A stretch of 64,000 nucleotides of DNA from Comamonadaceae bacterium (GCA_004144865.1 SEAY01000013.1:1-64000), one strand, 5' to 3'; positions 36,830-46,675 are shown, numbered from the stretch's first letter. The notes: generated by a model from the sequence alone, not told the origin. Numbers and translations: made by a program.

Positions 36830-37797
36830 GGGATCCCCACGCAGTCTTCCCCTTCGAGCTCCACGTCCACGGTGACGTGCTCGAAGGCGCCTTCGTCCAG
36901 CAGCTCGCGCACGCGCCGCTTCGCGCGCACGATGTCGGCGCGGGTGGCGGACGCCTGCATCACGAGATGCGTGGTCATGACGTGCTTCTCGCCGTCGATG
37001 GACCAGCTGTGCACGTGGTGCACGTCGGTGACGTGCGGGATGCCCTGCACCTCGCGCTCGAAACGCTCCACGTCGAAGCCGGGCGGCGTGCGCTGCAGGA
37101 ACACGTCGAAGAACTGGCGCAGGTTGCGCACCACGTTCCAGAGGATGAACAGCGAGATCGCGATGGACAGGATGGGATCGATGATGGGCAGGTCCCAGAT
37201 CGCCATCACGGTGGCGCCGACCAGCACCGCCACCCAGCCGAGCACGTCTTCCAGCAAATGCCAGCTCACCACGCGCTCGGTGAGCGAGGAGCCCCTGCGC
37301 ACGCGCAACACGGCGGCGCCGTTGAAGATCACGCCGAGCACCGCGAGCGCGATCATGCCGCCGGCATGGACCGGCTCGGGCGCGACGAGCCGCTGCACCG
37401 ACTGCCACAGGATGAAGCACAGGCCCAGCAGCAGGACCCCCGCGGTGACGAGGCCCCCCAGCAGCGAGTACCGGCGATAACCGTAGGTATTGCGCGGGGT
37501 CGCCCCCTTGCGCGAGACCCGCGCGAAATACCAGGCGATCCCCAGCGACAGCGAATCCCCGAGGTCGTGCACCGCATCGCTGAGGATGGCGATGCTGTTG
37601 GTCCACAGGCCGCCTATCAGTTCGATGACGGTGAAGGCCAGGTTGAGCAGGAAGGCGGCCTTGAGGTTGCTGCCGTGGTGATGGTGATGGCCGTGGTGGC
37701 CATGCCCCGCGCCGCCGGCATGCTGGTCCCCGTGGTGATCGTGATCGTGATCGTGCCCGTGGTGGCTGGAGTGTGCGTGCTCGGTCGTTTCGCCCAT
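36817..37797 (-). CDS. Cation diffusion facilitator (CzcD-type) with His-rich N-terminus
   Basis: HGHDHDHDHHGDQHAGGAGHGHHGHHHHHGSNLKAAFLLNLAFTVIELIGGLWTNSIAILSDAVHDLGDSLSLG. Confidence 0.95.
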   Translation of the reverse strand: MGETTEHAHSSHHGHDHDHDHHGDQHAGGAGHGHHGHHHHHGSNLKAAFLLNLAFTVIELIGGLWTNSIAILSDAVHDLGDSLSLGIAWYFARVSRKGATPRNTYGYRRYSLLGGLVTAGVLLLGLCFILWQSVQRLVAPEPVHAGGMIALAVLGVIFNGAAVLRVRRGSSLTERVVSWHLLEDVLGWVAVLVGATVMAIWDLPIIDPILSIAISLFILWNVVRNLRQFFDVFLQRTPPGFDVERFEREVQGIPHVTDVHHVHSWSIDGEKHVMTTHLVMQASATRADIVRAKRRVRELLDEGAFEHVTVDVELEGEDCVGIPQRP

Positions 37798-37837
37798 GCG
37801 GCGATTCTCGCCGCTTCGCCGGACGGCGGCACCGCGA

Positions 37838-38176
37838 TCATGCGGCGCTCCCGGCGGGGCGTTGCAGGGTGCCGGCCACCCCCTCGCAGAAGCTGCGTTC
37901 CTCGCGCAGGATGAAGCGCTCGCGCTGGGCCCACGCGAAGTTCTCCCGTCCTTCGGGATCCTCGCGCAGGCGCGCCCTGTAGGCCTCGTAGGCGGCCAGG
38001 CTGTCGAAGCCGACCAGCCCCCAGGCCACGTCGTTGGTGCCCTCGTGCGGCAGGAAATACCCGAGCAGGTGGCCGCCGCAGCGCGGGATGATGTGACCCC
38101 AGGCCTCGGCGTAGGCGCGGAAGGCCCCACGCTGGAACGGATCGATCTGGTAACGGATGAAGCAGGTGACGCGCAT
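37838..38176 (-). CDS. NIPSNAP family protein
   Basis: [70 protein letters not shown]. Confidence 0.9.
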   Translation of the reverse strand: MRVTCFIRYQIDPFQRGAFRAYAEAWGHIIPRCGGHLLGYFLPHEGTNDVAWGLVGFDSLAAYEAYRARLREDPEGRENFAWAQRERFILREERSFCEGVAGTLQRPAGSAA

Positions 38177-38285
38177 GGGTTCCTCCGGTGAAGCTGCGAT
38201 GCACCGGATGATGTTGCCGATGCCCGGGCCGACGCTTCGCTGCGCGGCGAAGCATGGGCCCCCGCCCGGGTGCACACTTGCGGCC

Positions 38286-38996
38286 ATGAACACCAACCAG
38301 GTGGCCCGCATCGCAGCGCTGGTGGGCGAACCCGCCCGCACCCACATGCTGCTGGCCCTGATGGACGGGCGCGCGCTCACCGCCCACGAACTGGCCGCGG
38401 CCGCCCACGTGGGCGCCGCCACGGCCAGCCGGCACCTCGCCCTGCTGGTGGAAGGCGGGCTGCTGCGCGTCAATGCGCAAGGGCGGCACCGCTACCACCA
38501 GATCGCGTCCGCCGACGTGGCCCGGGTGCTGGAAGGCATCATGCAGCTTGCCGTGGCGGCCGCGCCGCCACGCGCCGTCGTCACCGGCCCGCGCGACGAC
38601 GCCATGCGCTTCGCACGCACCTGCTACGACCACCTGGCCGGCCGCCTCGCGGTCGCCATCGCCGACCGGCTGGTGGAAGAAGGCGCCGTCGTCATCGAGG
38701 ACGATGCGGCCATCGTCACCGAACGCGCAGGCCCCGTGCTGCAGAAACTCGGCGTGCCGCCGGGTGCCCTCGACACGCAGGCACGCGGACAACGGCCACC
38801 CTGCCGTCCCTGCCTGGACTGGGGCGAGCGGCGCATGCACCTGGCCGGCCGGCTGGGCGCCCTGCTCTGCACCCACAGCCTGGAGGCGGGATGGCTGCTG
38901 CGGCAGCCCAAATCACGCACGCTCACGCTCACCCCGGCGGGCGCGAAGGCGTTCCGCGGCTGGCTCGGGGTGGCGCGCTGGCAGGCCCTGGACTGA
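38286..38996 (+). CDS. ArsR family winged-helix regulator with extended C-terminus
   Basis: [55 protein letters not shown]. Confidence 0.93.
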   Translation: MNTNQVARIAALVGEPARTHMLLALMDGRALTAHELAAAAHVGAATASRHLALLVEGGLLRVNAQGRHRYHQIASADVARVLEGIMQLAVAAAPPRAVVTGPRDDAMRFARTCYDHLAGRLAVAIADRLVEEGAVVIEDDAAIVTERAGPVLQKLGVPPGALDTQARGQRPPCRPCLDWGERRMHLAGRLGALLCTHSLEAGWLLRQPKSRTLTLTPAGAKAFRGWLGVARWQALD

Positions 38997-39002
38997 GAAC
39001 GA

Positions 39003-40328
39003 TTGACGCCCGCGGATTCGCCCCTGCTCGCTGTCCTGCGCGACGCGCCGCGGCGCTTCCGCATGCCTGCGCTGCACGGCGATGCACAGGCCGCGCGCGC
39101 GGCCGGCGCGGAATGCGCGCTCGCCTTCGCGATGGAAGCCGCGCGCACCGGCATGGCCTCCCCCGCGCTGCAGGACCTCTTCACCGATGCGCTGGCCAAC
39201 CTGATCGGGCAGGCCCTCGTCACCGGCGCGGACCCCGCGTTCCAGGCCCAGGTGCAGCGCAGCGCGCAGCCCGAGGTGGAAGCGTTCGCGCGGCTGGCCG
39301 CCCGCGCCGAGGCGGACCGGCGCATGGTGCGCGCCGCATCGGATGCATTGGCGCACCCGGGCAAGCTGCGCACGCTGGACGATGTCGCCCTGCGCGGGAA
39401 GCTCGCGCGGCTCCACGAGCTCGCGTCACAGGAGGACTGGACGGCGCTGGCCGCGGCCGCTGTCCAAGTGGACACGCCGGACCCGGGCTTGCGCCACGCG
39501 GCGCACAGGATCGCATCGCACCCCGCGCTGGAGCGCCTGCGCCATCTCGCGGCGTTGCGCGCGCTGCCTACCGTGCAGCAGTACCTGGCCTTGTGCGAAC
39601 AGCGCGGGCCGCGAGCCGGGAGCGACGAAGCCGCGGCCCACGGCCGCGCGTCGGCGCGCGCCGGCGACGCCGCGGAAGACCTTGTCGCGCAGGCCTTGCT
39701 GGAGGCCGCCCGCTGGCTTGATCGCCACGAGTCGCAGCGCCCACACCGCGTCGTGCGCAGCTTGCGCACCCCGGCCGGCTTTCCCGCCGGCGCGGCCAAG
39801 GCCAAGGACGAATGGGACGCCGCGATCGTGCGCACGCGCGGCGATACCGGCGACATCGTGCTGCTCGCGGAAGTGAAGGCCTCTCCGGCCGCCGCCACGC
39901 CCGACTTCGGACGGCTGCTGCGCGGGCTGCAGCGCCTCGCGCAGGCGGATCCGCAGGCGCGCTACACCTTCGCTTGCGCCGAAGGCGAGGTCACGTTGCA
40001 CGGGGAGTCGCTGCAAGCCCTGCAGCCGCCCGGCTTCGCGTTGCCGCCGCACGTCATCTACTGCTGTGCGGCCAACGAGGCGCGGCCGCCGGTGCTGAGC
40101 GCCGCCAGCCGGGCGGTGCTGCTGGGCGAGCCGGCCAGCCTCGCCTTCGCACGCGCGCACGCCGCGGGCGCCACTCGCCTCCACGCGGACCTGCAGCCCG
40201 TCTGGCACGCGCTCACCGCGGAACCCCGCCTGCGTTCCGCGCTGCACCAGTACGACACGGCGAAGGCCGCACGCGAGGCCATGCTGCACCCTGCGGACCT
40301 GCTGGCCGCACTCACGGCAGCCGCCTGA
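39003..40328 (+). CDS. Uncharacterised protein with PD-(D/E)XK-like C-terminal motif
   Basis: TTG start 6 nt after the ArsR stop; GDAAEDLVAQALLEAARWL...DEWDAAIVRTRGDTGDIVLLAEVKAS...LLRGLQRL. Confidence 0.7.
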   Translation: MTPADSPLLAVLRDAPRRFRMPALHGDAQAARAAGAECALAFAMEAARTGMASPALQDLFTDALANLIGQALVTGADPAFQAQVQRSAQPEVEAFARLAARAEADRRMVRAASDALAHPGKLRTLDDVALRGKLARLHELASQEDWTALAAAAVQVDTPDPGLRHAAHRIASHPALERLRHLAALRALPTVQQYLALCEQRGPRAGSDEAAAHGRASARAGDAAEDLVAQALLEAARWLDRHESQRPHRVVRSLRTPAGFPAGAAKAKDEWDAAIVRTRGDTGDIVLLAEVKASPAAATPDFGRLLRGLQRLAQADPQARYTFACAEGEVTLHGESLQALQPPGFALPPHVIYCCAANEARPPVLSAASRAVLLGEPASLAFARAHAAGATRLHADLQPVWHALTAEPRLRSALHQYDTAKAAREAMLHPADLLAALTAAA

Positions 40329-40332
40329 AGCG

Positions 40333-41130
40333 TCAGGCCGGCCAGACGCTCACGTCCATGTCGGTGAGCTCCATCGGGCCGTAGTTCGACAGGAAGGCGA
40401 CGTCCGCCGCGTCGCGCCCATGCGCCACCACGATGCGGCCGCCTCGCGGCTGCTCCTGCGTCGGGTCGAACCCGTACCACTGCCCGCCGAGGAACACCTC
40501 GTACCACGCGTGCATGTCCATGGGCTCCAGGCCGTGCAGGTAACCGGCGACGAGGCGCGCCGGCAGCAGCAGGCTGCGGCACAGGGCCACGCCGACATGG
40601 GCGAAGTCGCGGCAGACGCCCGCGCCGTGGCGCAGCGTGTCCAGCGCGCCGGTGCTCGCCTTGCTCACGCCGTAGCGGTATTCGATGTTGTCGCGGATCC
40701 AGTCGGCGATGCGTTCGGCCTGCGCGTAGCCCGGCGGGCAGCCCTCGACGATGCGCGCCGCCCGCTCCGACATCATGTCGCTCGGGCAGTAGCGGCTTTG
40801 CAGCATGTAAAGCAGCGCGCTGTCGGGCAGGGCATCGGGCGGCACCTGCGCCGCGCGGCGATCGACGGCCATCTGGTCGGCGACCTCCACCTCGTGCTCC
40901 ACGATGATGCGGCTCTCGCCCTTCGGCAGCGTGAAGCGCTGGCACAGGTTGCCGAAACAGTCGACGTACTCGGTGGCGGGAACCCACGGCTCGATGGCAT
41001 AGCGTTCCGCCACCACCCATTGCCGGGCGTCGCTGCGGGGCCGCAGCATCGCCACGGTGTGGCAGGCGTCTTCGCAGGAAGCGGTGATGGCGTTGCGGGA
41101 GCGGAGTCTCATGGTGAAGACTCCAAGCAT
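40333..41130 (-). CDS. Transglutaminase-like cysteine peptidase domain protein; start may be 41112
   Basis: IADWIRDNIEYRYGVSKASTGALDTLRHGAGVCRDFAHVGVALCRSLLLPARLVAGY; HAWYEVFLGGQWYGFDPT. Confidence 0.92.
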   Translation of the reverse strand: MLGVFTMRLRSRNAITASCEDACHTVAMLRPRSDARQWVVAERYAIEPWVPATEYVDCFGNLCQRFTLPKGESRIIVEHEVEVADQMAVDRRAAQVPPDALPDSALLYMLQSRYCPSDMMSERAARIVEGCPPGYAQAERIADWIRDNIEYRYGVSKASTGALDTLRHGAGVCRDFAHVGVALCRSLLLPARLVAGYLHGLEPMDMHAWYEVFLGGQWYGFDPTQEQPRGGRIVVAHGRDAADVAFLSNYGPMELTDMDVSVWPA

Positions 41131-41172
41131 CTCCCGGCCGGTACGGCTCTGCCGTAGGAACGCGCCGCGCTT

Positions 41173-41520
41173 TCAGGCCAGCATCACGGCCTGCGCGCCC
41201 ATCATCCGCAGGCAGCGGCGGCGCAGGCCCTCGACGGCCGCCAGGTGCTCCTGCAGCAAGGCGGAGAAGGCGGGGGCGGTGCGGCCGCACAGGGCCTGCA
41301 ACAGCCTGGTGCGCGACACCAGGACCGCCACCCACGCGACGGAAAGCTTCGGCAGCGAGGCGCCGAGGATCCTCAGTTCGCTGAACTCGGACTGCAGCCG
41401 CCGGAACACCTCCGCATCGCGGCACGCACCGGCCAGGGCGCGCAAGTCCATCTCGTATCGTTCCAGTCCGGCGGCGAGCTTGAACGTCACCACCCGCGTG
41501 GAGAACTCCTTGATGTGCAT
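41173..41520 (-). CDS. Hypothetical helical protein
   Basis: MHIKEFSTRVVTFKLAAGLERYEMDLRALAGACRDAEVFRRLQSEFSELRILG. Confidence 0.65.
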   Translation of the reverse strand: MHIKEFSTRVVTFKLAAGLERYEMDLRALAGACRDAEVFRRLQSEFSELRILGASLPKLSVAWVAVLVSRTRLLQALCGRTAPAFSALLQEHLAAVEGLRRRCLRMMGAQAVMLA

Positions 41521-41705
41521 CGAATCCTTTCCTCTGTGTGCCGGCGCACTTTAGGCGAAGGATGTGACGGTTCGACGGCGAATACGCGCCGTTACGGCTC
41601 AGGATGTAAGGCGCCGGGACATCCCCCTTCTCGCCGGCACGCGGTTGCAGTACAAGTTGCGTACGGACTGGCTGCCGGCACCGCGCCGGCGAAAAGGGGC
41701 AAGCC

Positions 41706-42143
41706 ATGGACAGGGCCGAACGCGAACGCCACCACCAGGCCAACCTGGAACGCATCAACCAGATGGAGCTGGTGGTCGGCCGCGGCGACCGCTGCCGCGT
41801 GGACCACGAGGGCACGCTGCTCGAGCGAGCGCGCCTGCTGTCCGAGGAACTGCGCTCGCACGAAGCCACCGAAGCGGGCCTCGCCGCGCTCGACCGGCTG
41901 CTGCGCCTGGCGGAAGAACGCCAGTCGCCGCACGTCAGCGACATCCTCGCCTTCGTGGCCGCGATCTGGAACAACCGGCCGCTGCCGCTGCTCACGCTGC
42001 GCGGGCTGGAACAATCGGTGGGCGACGACATGTTGGTGGTGCTGGACGCCTTCCGCTATGCGCGCCTGAACCTCGCACAGGACGTCGCGGGCGGCCCCCG
42101 CCGCATCGCGCGCCTGCTGGAACGCAAGGCCACGAGGGCCTGA
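41706..42143 (+). CDS. Hypothetical protein
   Basis: MDRAERERHHQANLERINQMELVVGRGDRCRVDHEGTLLERARLLSEELRSHE; coding-like composition. Confidence 0.65.
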   Translation: MDRAERERHHQANLERINQMELVVGRGDRCRVDHEGTLLERARLLSEELRSHEATEAGLAALDRLLRLAEERQSPHVSDILAFVAAIWNNRPLPLLTLRGLEQSVGDDMLVVLDAFRYARLNLAQDVAGGPRRIARLLERKATRA

Positions 42144-42155
42144 GCGCCGCGGCCC

Positions 42156-42797
42156 TCAGTGGTCCGCGAACAGCCCCAGTTCGCGCAGCCGCTCCGCCAG
42201 CCCGCGCGCGAACACTTCGTAGCCGCGCGCATTGCCGTGGATCGCATCCGACTTGAGCGCGGGGTCCCCGAGCACTTCGGACCATCCGCCCGCATGCAGC
42301 GGCAGCTTCAGCTCGCCGGCGATGTCCTCGTAGAGCGCGTGGTCGGACAACAATCGCGTGACCGCCGCCAGCGCCGTGGCTTCGGGCACGCCGACCAGCA
42401 CCACCTGCGCACCCGCGGCAGCCGCCTGTTGGCAGATGGCCCGGATGTTGGCCCGCGTGTCGGCCGGCGGCAGGCGCCGCAGGAAATCGTTGCCGCCTAT
42501 GCTCACCAGCACCAGCTGCGGCCTGTGCTCTTCCATCAGCGCGGGCAGGCGCGCGAGCGCGCCGGCGGAGGTGTCGCCCGGCACGCCCGCATTCACCACG
42601 TTCCAGCCCGTGACCTGCGCGAGCACGGCCGGGTAGCTCGCCTCGCGCGCGGCCCCGGTGCCGAAGGTGATGGAGTCGCCCAGCGCGAGCACCGGCGAGC
42701 CCGCCGGCAGGGCCGCCAGCCTGGGCGATTCGCGCCCGCACGCCGCGAGCGCGGCGGCGGCGCATGCGGCAGCCAGCAGGCTGCGCCTGGCAATCAC
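42156..42797 (-). CDS. SGNH/GDSL arylesterase/lysophospholipase (TesA-like)
   Basis: PVLALGDSITFGTGAAREASYPAVLAQVTGWNVVNAGVPGDTSAGALARLP; SIGGNDFLR; GTG start overlapping the upstream Bug stop. Confidence 0.92.
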   Translation of the reverse strand: MIARRSLLAAACAAAALAACGRESPRLAALPAGSPVLALGDSITFGTGAAREASYPAVLAQVTGWNVVNAGVPGDTSAGALARLPALMEEHRPQLVLVSIGGNDFLRRLPPADTRANIRAICQQAAAAGAQVVLVGVPEATALAAVTRLLSDHALYEDIAGELKLPLHAGGWSEVLGDPALKSDAIHGNARGYEVFARGLAERLRELGLFADH

Positions 42798-43768
42798 TGC
42801 GGCTCGATCCCCGCTTCGCGGATGGCCTTGGCCCACTTGGCGGTCTCGGTGCGCGAGCGCTGCGCGAGCGCCTCGGGCGTGCCGGGTTCGACCACGAAGC
42901 CGATGGGCGCGAACTTGTCCTGCAGCTCCTTGCTGTTGGCGGCCGCGTTGATCGCCTGGTTCAGCTTGGCCACGACGTCGGGCGGCGTGCCCGCGGGAGC
43001 GAACATGGCGAAGTACGCGATCAGTTCGTAGTCCTTCAGCCCCAGCGCCTCGTTCACCGTGGGCAGTTCCGGGATCGCCTTCGAGCGCGTGGTCGAGGTG
43101 ACGGCCAGGCCGCGCACCTTGCCCGCCTTCACCTGCGGCAGCATCACCGCGAAGTCGGCCGTGAACATCATCACCTGCCCGCCGATCAGGTCGGTCATGG
43201 CGGCGGGGCCGCTCTTGTACGGCACGTTGGTCATCTTCACGCCGGCCATGCTGGCCAGCATCTCGGTGGAGACGAGCTGCGAAGTGCTCGCGCTGGCGAA
43301 GGTCACGTGCTGCGGCTTGGCCTTGGCCATGTCCACCAGCTCGCGCAGCGTCTTCGCCGGCACGTCGTTGTTGACCGCGACGATCAGGGGCACGGAACCG
43401 AGGTAGCCCAGCGGCGCGAAGGCGGTGTCCTGGTTGTACGGCAGCTGCTTCATCAGGCTCTTCAGCGCCGCATTGGTGCTGTTGGTGCCGATCAGGATGG
43501 TGTAGCCGTCCGGCGCGGCCTTGGCCACGTCCGCCGCGCCGAGCATGCCGTTCACGCCGGGCTTGTTGTCCACCACGATGGGCTGGCCCAGCGTCCTGGC
43601 CATCTCGGCGGCGAAGGCGCGGCCGATCTGGTCCGTCGCGCTGCCGGCGGCGAAGGGCACCACGGCGCGGATCGGCTTGGATGGCCAGGCCTGGGCGAAG
43701 GCGGAGGACGAGAACAGCGACAGCGAGGCCGCGGCCAGCACGGCCGCCGAGAGGAAGGTTCGACGCAC
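42794..43768 (-). CDS. Bug/TctC family substrate-binding protein
   Basis: AQAWPSKPIRAVVPFAAGSATDQIGRAFAAEMARTLGQPIVVDNKPGVNGMLG; TAGAAT -10 and AAGGAG upstream. Confidence 0.94.
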   Translation of the reverse strand: MRRTFLSAAVLAAASLSLFSSSAFAQAWPSKPIRAVVPFAAGSATDQIGRAFAAEMARTLGQPIVVDNKPGVNGMLGAADVAKAAPDGYTILIGTNSTNAALKSLMKQLPYNQDTAFAPLGYLGSVPLIVAVNNDVPAKTLRELVDMAKAKPQHVTFASASTSQLVSTEMLASMAGVKMTNVPYKSGPAAMTDLIGGQVMMFTADFAVMLPQVKAGKVRGLAVTSTTRSKAIPELPTVNEALGLKDYELIAYFAMFAPAGTPPDVVAKLNQAINAAANSKELQDKFAPIGFVVEPGTPEALAQRSRTETAKWAKAIREAGIEPQ

Positions 43769-43896
43769 GGAAAGTCTCCTTGTGTTTGCGCTGGGGATTC
43801 TAGGGCGCGTGCACCTCGCCCCGCGCGTTGCGCGCGCCTGACGGAGGATGGACGCCGCCCGCGCGCCTCGCTACCATGCGGTGCGCTGGAACGTAC

Positions 43897-44091
43897 ATGC
43901 CCGACCGCATCGTTTACCTCGATCCCGAAGTGAAGCCGCCCGAGTACCGCGTGCCGCGCGGCCGCAGCGGGGTGGGTTCGCAGACCGCGCTGGAGACGTT
44001 GGTGAAGGACCTCGAGCGCATCCGCCGCGCCAGGGAAGCCTACGGCGAGCTCGCACCGAGCGTCGAACCCCAGCAGCAGTTCCGCTTCTAG
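43897..44091 (+). CDS. Small hypothetical protein (64 aa)
   Basis: MPDRIVYLDPEVKPPEYRVPRGRSGVGSQTALETLVKDLERIRRAREAYGELAPSVEPQQQFRF. Confidence 0.6.
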   Translation: MPDRIVYLDPEVKPPEYRVPRGRSGVGSQTALETLVKDLERIRRAREAYGELAPSVEPQQQFRF

Positions 44092-45020
44092 CCCTCGAAC
44101 AGGCTCAGCCCCCAGGCCGCGGCCCAGGCCCTGCAGACCTCCACGCCGCGCACGCTGTGGCCGTGGGCGTCCAGGCGCGGCGAATACACCGCCAGCCCCA
44201 TCTGCCCCGGCACCACGGCCAGCACGCCGCCGCTCACGCCGCTCTTGGCCGGCAGGCCGACCGTGTACGCCCACCGCCCCGAGGAGTCGTACATGCCGCA
44301 GGTGAACATCAGGGTGAGGATGTCGCGCAGGTGTTCGCGCGCCACGGCGCGCTGCCCGGTGCGCGGATGCACGCCGCCGTTGGCGAGCGTCGCGGCCATG
44401 AGCGCCAGCTCCGGCGTCGTCACCGCCACCGAGCACTGGTGCGCGTAAAGCTGCAGGGCGCCGTCGATGTCGTCGCCGATCACGTCGAAATGCCGCAGCA
44501 GGTGCGCGATGGCCTTGTTGCGGTGGCCGCCCTCGCGCACCGAGAGATCCACCGCTTCGTGCAAGCGCGCCGGGCGCCCGAGGTAGGCGCCGAACATCGC
44601 CAGGACCTGCGCCGTCGCCTTGCGCGGATGCGCGTGGTGCAGCATGGCCGACATGGCGATCGCCCCGGAATTGATCATCGGGTTGTAGGGAAGGTGGTCC
44701 TCCTCCAGCTCGATGATGGAGTTGAAGGCTTCGCCGGTGGGCTCCACGCCCACCTTGCGGTGCACTTCCTCGCGGCCGAAGCTGTCGAGCGCGAGGCCGT
44801 AGACGAAAGGCTTGGAGAGGGACTGCAGCGTGAACGCGTGGCGGCGGTCGCCCACCGCGTGCACCTGCCCGTCCACCGTGGCCATGGCGATGCAGAAGCA
44901 GTCCGCATCGGTGTGTTCCAGCTCGCCGATCTCGCGCCGCATCTCGCCCTCGCGCAGGTCGCGGAAGGCTTCCAGCAGCCCTTCGAGGAAGGGCGTGGGA
45001 TCGGCCAGTGCGCGCTTCAA
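44088..45020 (-). CDS. glsA: Glutaminase A (serine-dependent beta-lactamase-like family)
   Basis: FTLQSLSKPFVYGLALDSFG; EPTGEAFNSIIELEEDHLPYNPMINSGAIAMSAML; LPAKSGVSGGVLAVVPGQMGLAVYSP; TTG start overlapping upstream stop. Confidence 0.93.
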   Translation of the reverse strand: MKRALADPTPFLEGLLEAFRDLREGEMRREIGELEHTDADCFCIAMATVDGQVHAVGDRRHAFTLQSLSKPFVYGLALDSFGREEVHRKVGVEPTGEAFNSIIELEEDHLPYNPMINSGAIAMSAMLHHAHPRKATAQVLAMFGAYLGRPARLHEAVDLSVREGGHRNKAIAHLLRHFDVIGDDIDGALQLYAHQCSVAVTTPELALMAATLANGGVHPRTGQRAVAREHLRDILTLMFTCGMYDSSGRWAYTVGLPAKSGVSGGVLAVVPGQMGLAVYSPRLDAHGHSVRGVEVCRAWAAAWGLSLFEG

Positions 45021-45406
45021 CTGCCCTTGGCGGCCTTCACGAGGCACTGCGAGAGGCGCGCGAAATGACGCAGCGCGGCGTCGGTCAGCTCCACCTGCTT
45101 GCGGCGCGCGTCCTCGGTATCGGCCAGCATGATCCAGCCCTTCTCGCGCATGGACTTGAGCCGCGAGTGGATGGTGGCCGGAGCGCCGAACTCCTCCCTG
45201 GCCATCATGTCGCGCACGGACAGGCGTTCGCCCGCGCGCGTGGCGCGGGCCACCCAGGCGAGGATGCGTTCCTCCAGCGGATCCAGCGGCGGCAAGGCGG
45301 GCAGCCCGCGGATCGCCTCCGTCAGCTGCAGGAAGCGCAGGTAGATGTCGGCGGCGGCCTTGCCCTTCTTCAACTCGGGATGCTCCTCGATTGCATGGTG
45401 CCGCAT
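45017..45406 (-). CDS. MarR-like winged-helix regulator
   Basis: IRGLPALPPLDPLEERILAWVARATRAGERLSVRDMMAREEFGAPATIHSRLKSMREKGWIMLADTEDARRKQVELTDAALRHF. Confidence 0.85.
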   Translation of the reverse strand: MRHHAIEEHPELKKGKAAADIYLRFLQLTEAIRGLPALPPLDPLEERILAWVARATRAGERLSVRDMMAREEFGAPATIHSRLKSMREKGWIMLADTEDARRKQVELTDAALRHFARLSQCLVKAAKGS

Positions 45407-45473
45407 TGTGCGGGAAAAGGGCCGGGCCGTGGCTTGCATCAAAATGGTGCCCGTAGAAGATCCAGCCGCCGCC

Positions 45474-46022
45474 ATGACCCTCGCCGAAGCCCGCCTGCAG
45501 TTCTCGCTGGTCCTGGCCACCATCTTCCTGTTCGGCGCGATGCTGGCCGTCAACGAATGGCTGTTCCGGTGGCTGGAGTTCGCGCCCGGGATCAACTTCG
45601 TGTACCTGCCTGCGGGCATGCGGCTGCTGTGCACCCTGCTGTTCGCGGAGGCCGGCGCAGTCGGATTGCTGGTCGTCTCCTGGTGGGTCAGCTTCTTCCT
45701 GTTCTTCCCCGGCCAGTTCGAGCGGCCCTTCATCGGCGGCATCATCGCCGCGGCGGCCCCCTACCTCGTGTACCGCGGCGCGCGGCACTTCTACGGCCTC
45801 GAACCCTTGCTGGGCAACCTCACGCCGCGCCGCCTGCTGGTGCTGATCCTCGCCTATTCGGTCGCGAGCCCGCTGATGCACCACCTGTACTTCGCCCTGA
45901 ACGGGCAGGACCAGCTGCTGCACGGCTTCCTCGCGATGTTCGTCGGCGACCTCACGGGCACGCTGATCGTGATCTATTCGCTCAAGGCGCTCCTCGCGCT
46001 GGTGCCCCGCCGCGCCGCCTGA
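45474..46022 (+). CDS. Integral membrane protein (MASE1-like hydrophobic profile)
   Basis: MTLAEARLQFSLVLATIFLFGAMLAVNEWLFRWLEFAPGINFVYLPAGMRLLCTLLF; multiple hydrophobic segments. Confidence 0.75.
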   Translation: MTLAEARLQFSLVLATIFLFGAMLAVNEWLFRWLEFAPGINFVYLPAGMRLLCTLLFAEAGAVGLLVVSWWVSFFLFFPGQFERPFIGGIIAAAAPYLVYRGARHFYGLEPLLGNLTPRRLLVLILAYSVASPLMHHLYFALNGQDQLLHGFLAMFVGDLTGTLIVIYSLKALLALVPRRAA

Positions 46023-46087
46023 TCCGTTCGGACGTTGACGCGCCAGGACGGCCTCGCTACCCTCGTTTCGTTCTGGAATCTGGATCG

Positions 46088-46381
46088 ATGCGAGGAATGA
46101 GCTTGTCCCACTGCGCCGGCGCCGGGGTGTGTCCCCCTGAAGTGCATTGCCCCACGTGCGTGGCCGCGCGCTCGGGCCGGCGCGGCCGTGCCATCGGCAC
46201 CGCGCAGGTGCCGGTGCGGCGCTACGGCATCGCGCCGCCGCCGCCGGAGGACGTGCTGTATTTCGAGGAAGAAGACGACGCGGGGCCGGGGGCGCGCACC
46301 ATCGGCGAGCGCGGTGGCCGGGCCGTCTGGGCCGGCGCGCTGCTCGCGGCGGCCCTGGCCGGGATCGTCCTTTACGCCTGA
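46088..46381 (+). CDS. Small hypothetical protein with C-terminal TM helix and Cys-rich N-terminus
   Basis: MRGMSLSHCAGAGVCPPEVHCPTCVAARSG...AVWAGALLAAALAGIVLYA. Confidence 0.55.
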   Translation: MRGMSLSHCAGAGVCPPEVHCPTCVAARSGRRGRAIGTAQVPVRRYGIAPPPPEDVLYFEEEDDAGPGARTIGERGGRAVWAGALLAAALAGIVLYA

Positions 46382-46396
46382 GGGCAGAATCGGGGC

Positions 46397-46675
46397 ATGT
46401 CCGAGCCCCTCGCGCGCCTGCTGCAGGTGGAGATGCCCTATGGCAAGTACAAGGGCACCCTCATCGCCGACCTGCCCGGCAACTACCTGAACTGGTTCGC
46501 CCGCGAGGGCTTCCCCGCGGGCGAATGCGAACCGCTGTCCTCGCCGGTCAGGGCGCGCACTTCGCCGCGCGATGCCAGGTACTCGGCGACCACGGCCTCG
46601 CGGCTGGCCGTGCCCTTGAAGGAACGCACCGGGTTGTACGAGGTGGACCAGGGGTTCACGCCGGCCTGGCGGTAG
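46397..46675 (+). pseudogene. DUF3820-like protein with intact N-terminus and replaced C-terminus
   Basis: MSEPLARLLQVEMPYGKYKGTLIADLPGNYLNWFAREGFPAGE matches the DUF3820 pattern, then becomes antisense of the DUF4148 gene. Confidence 0.6.
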
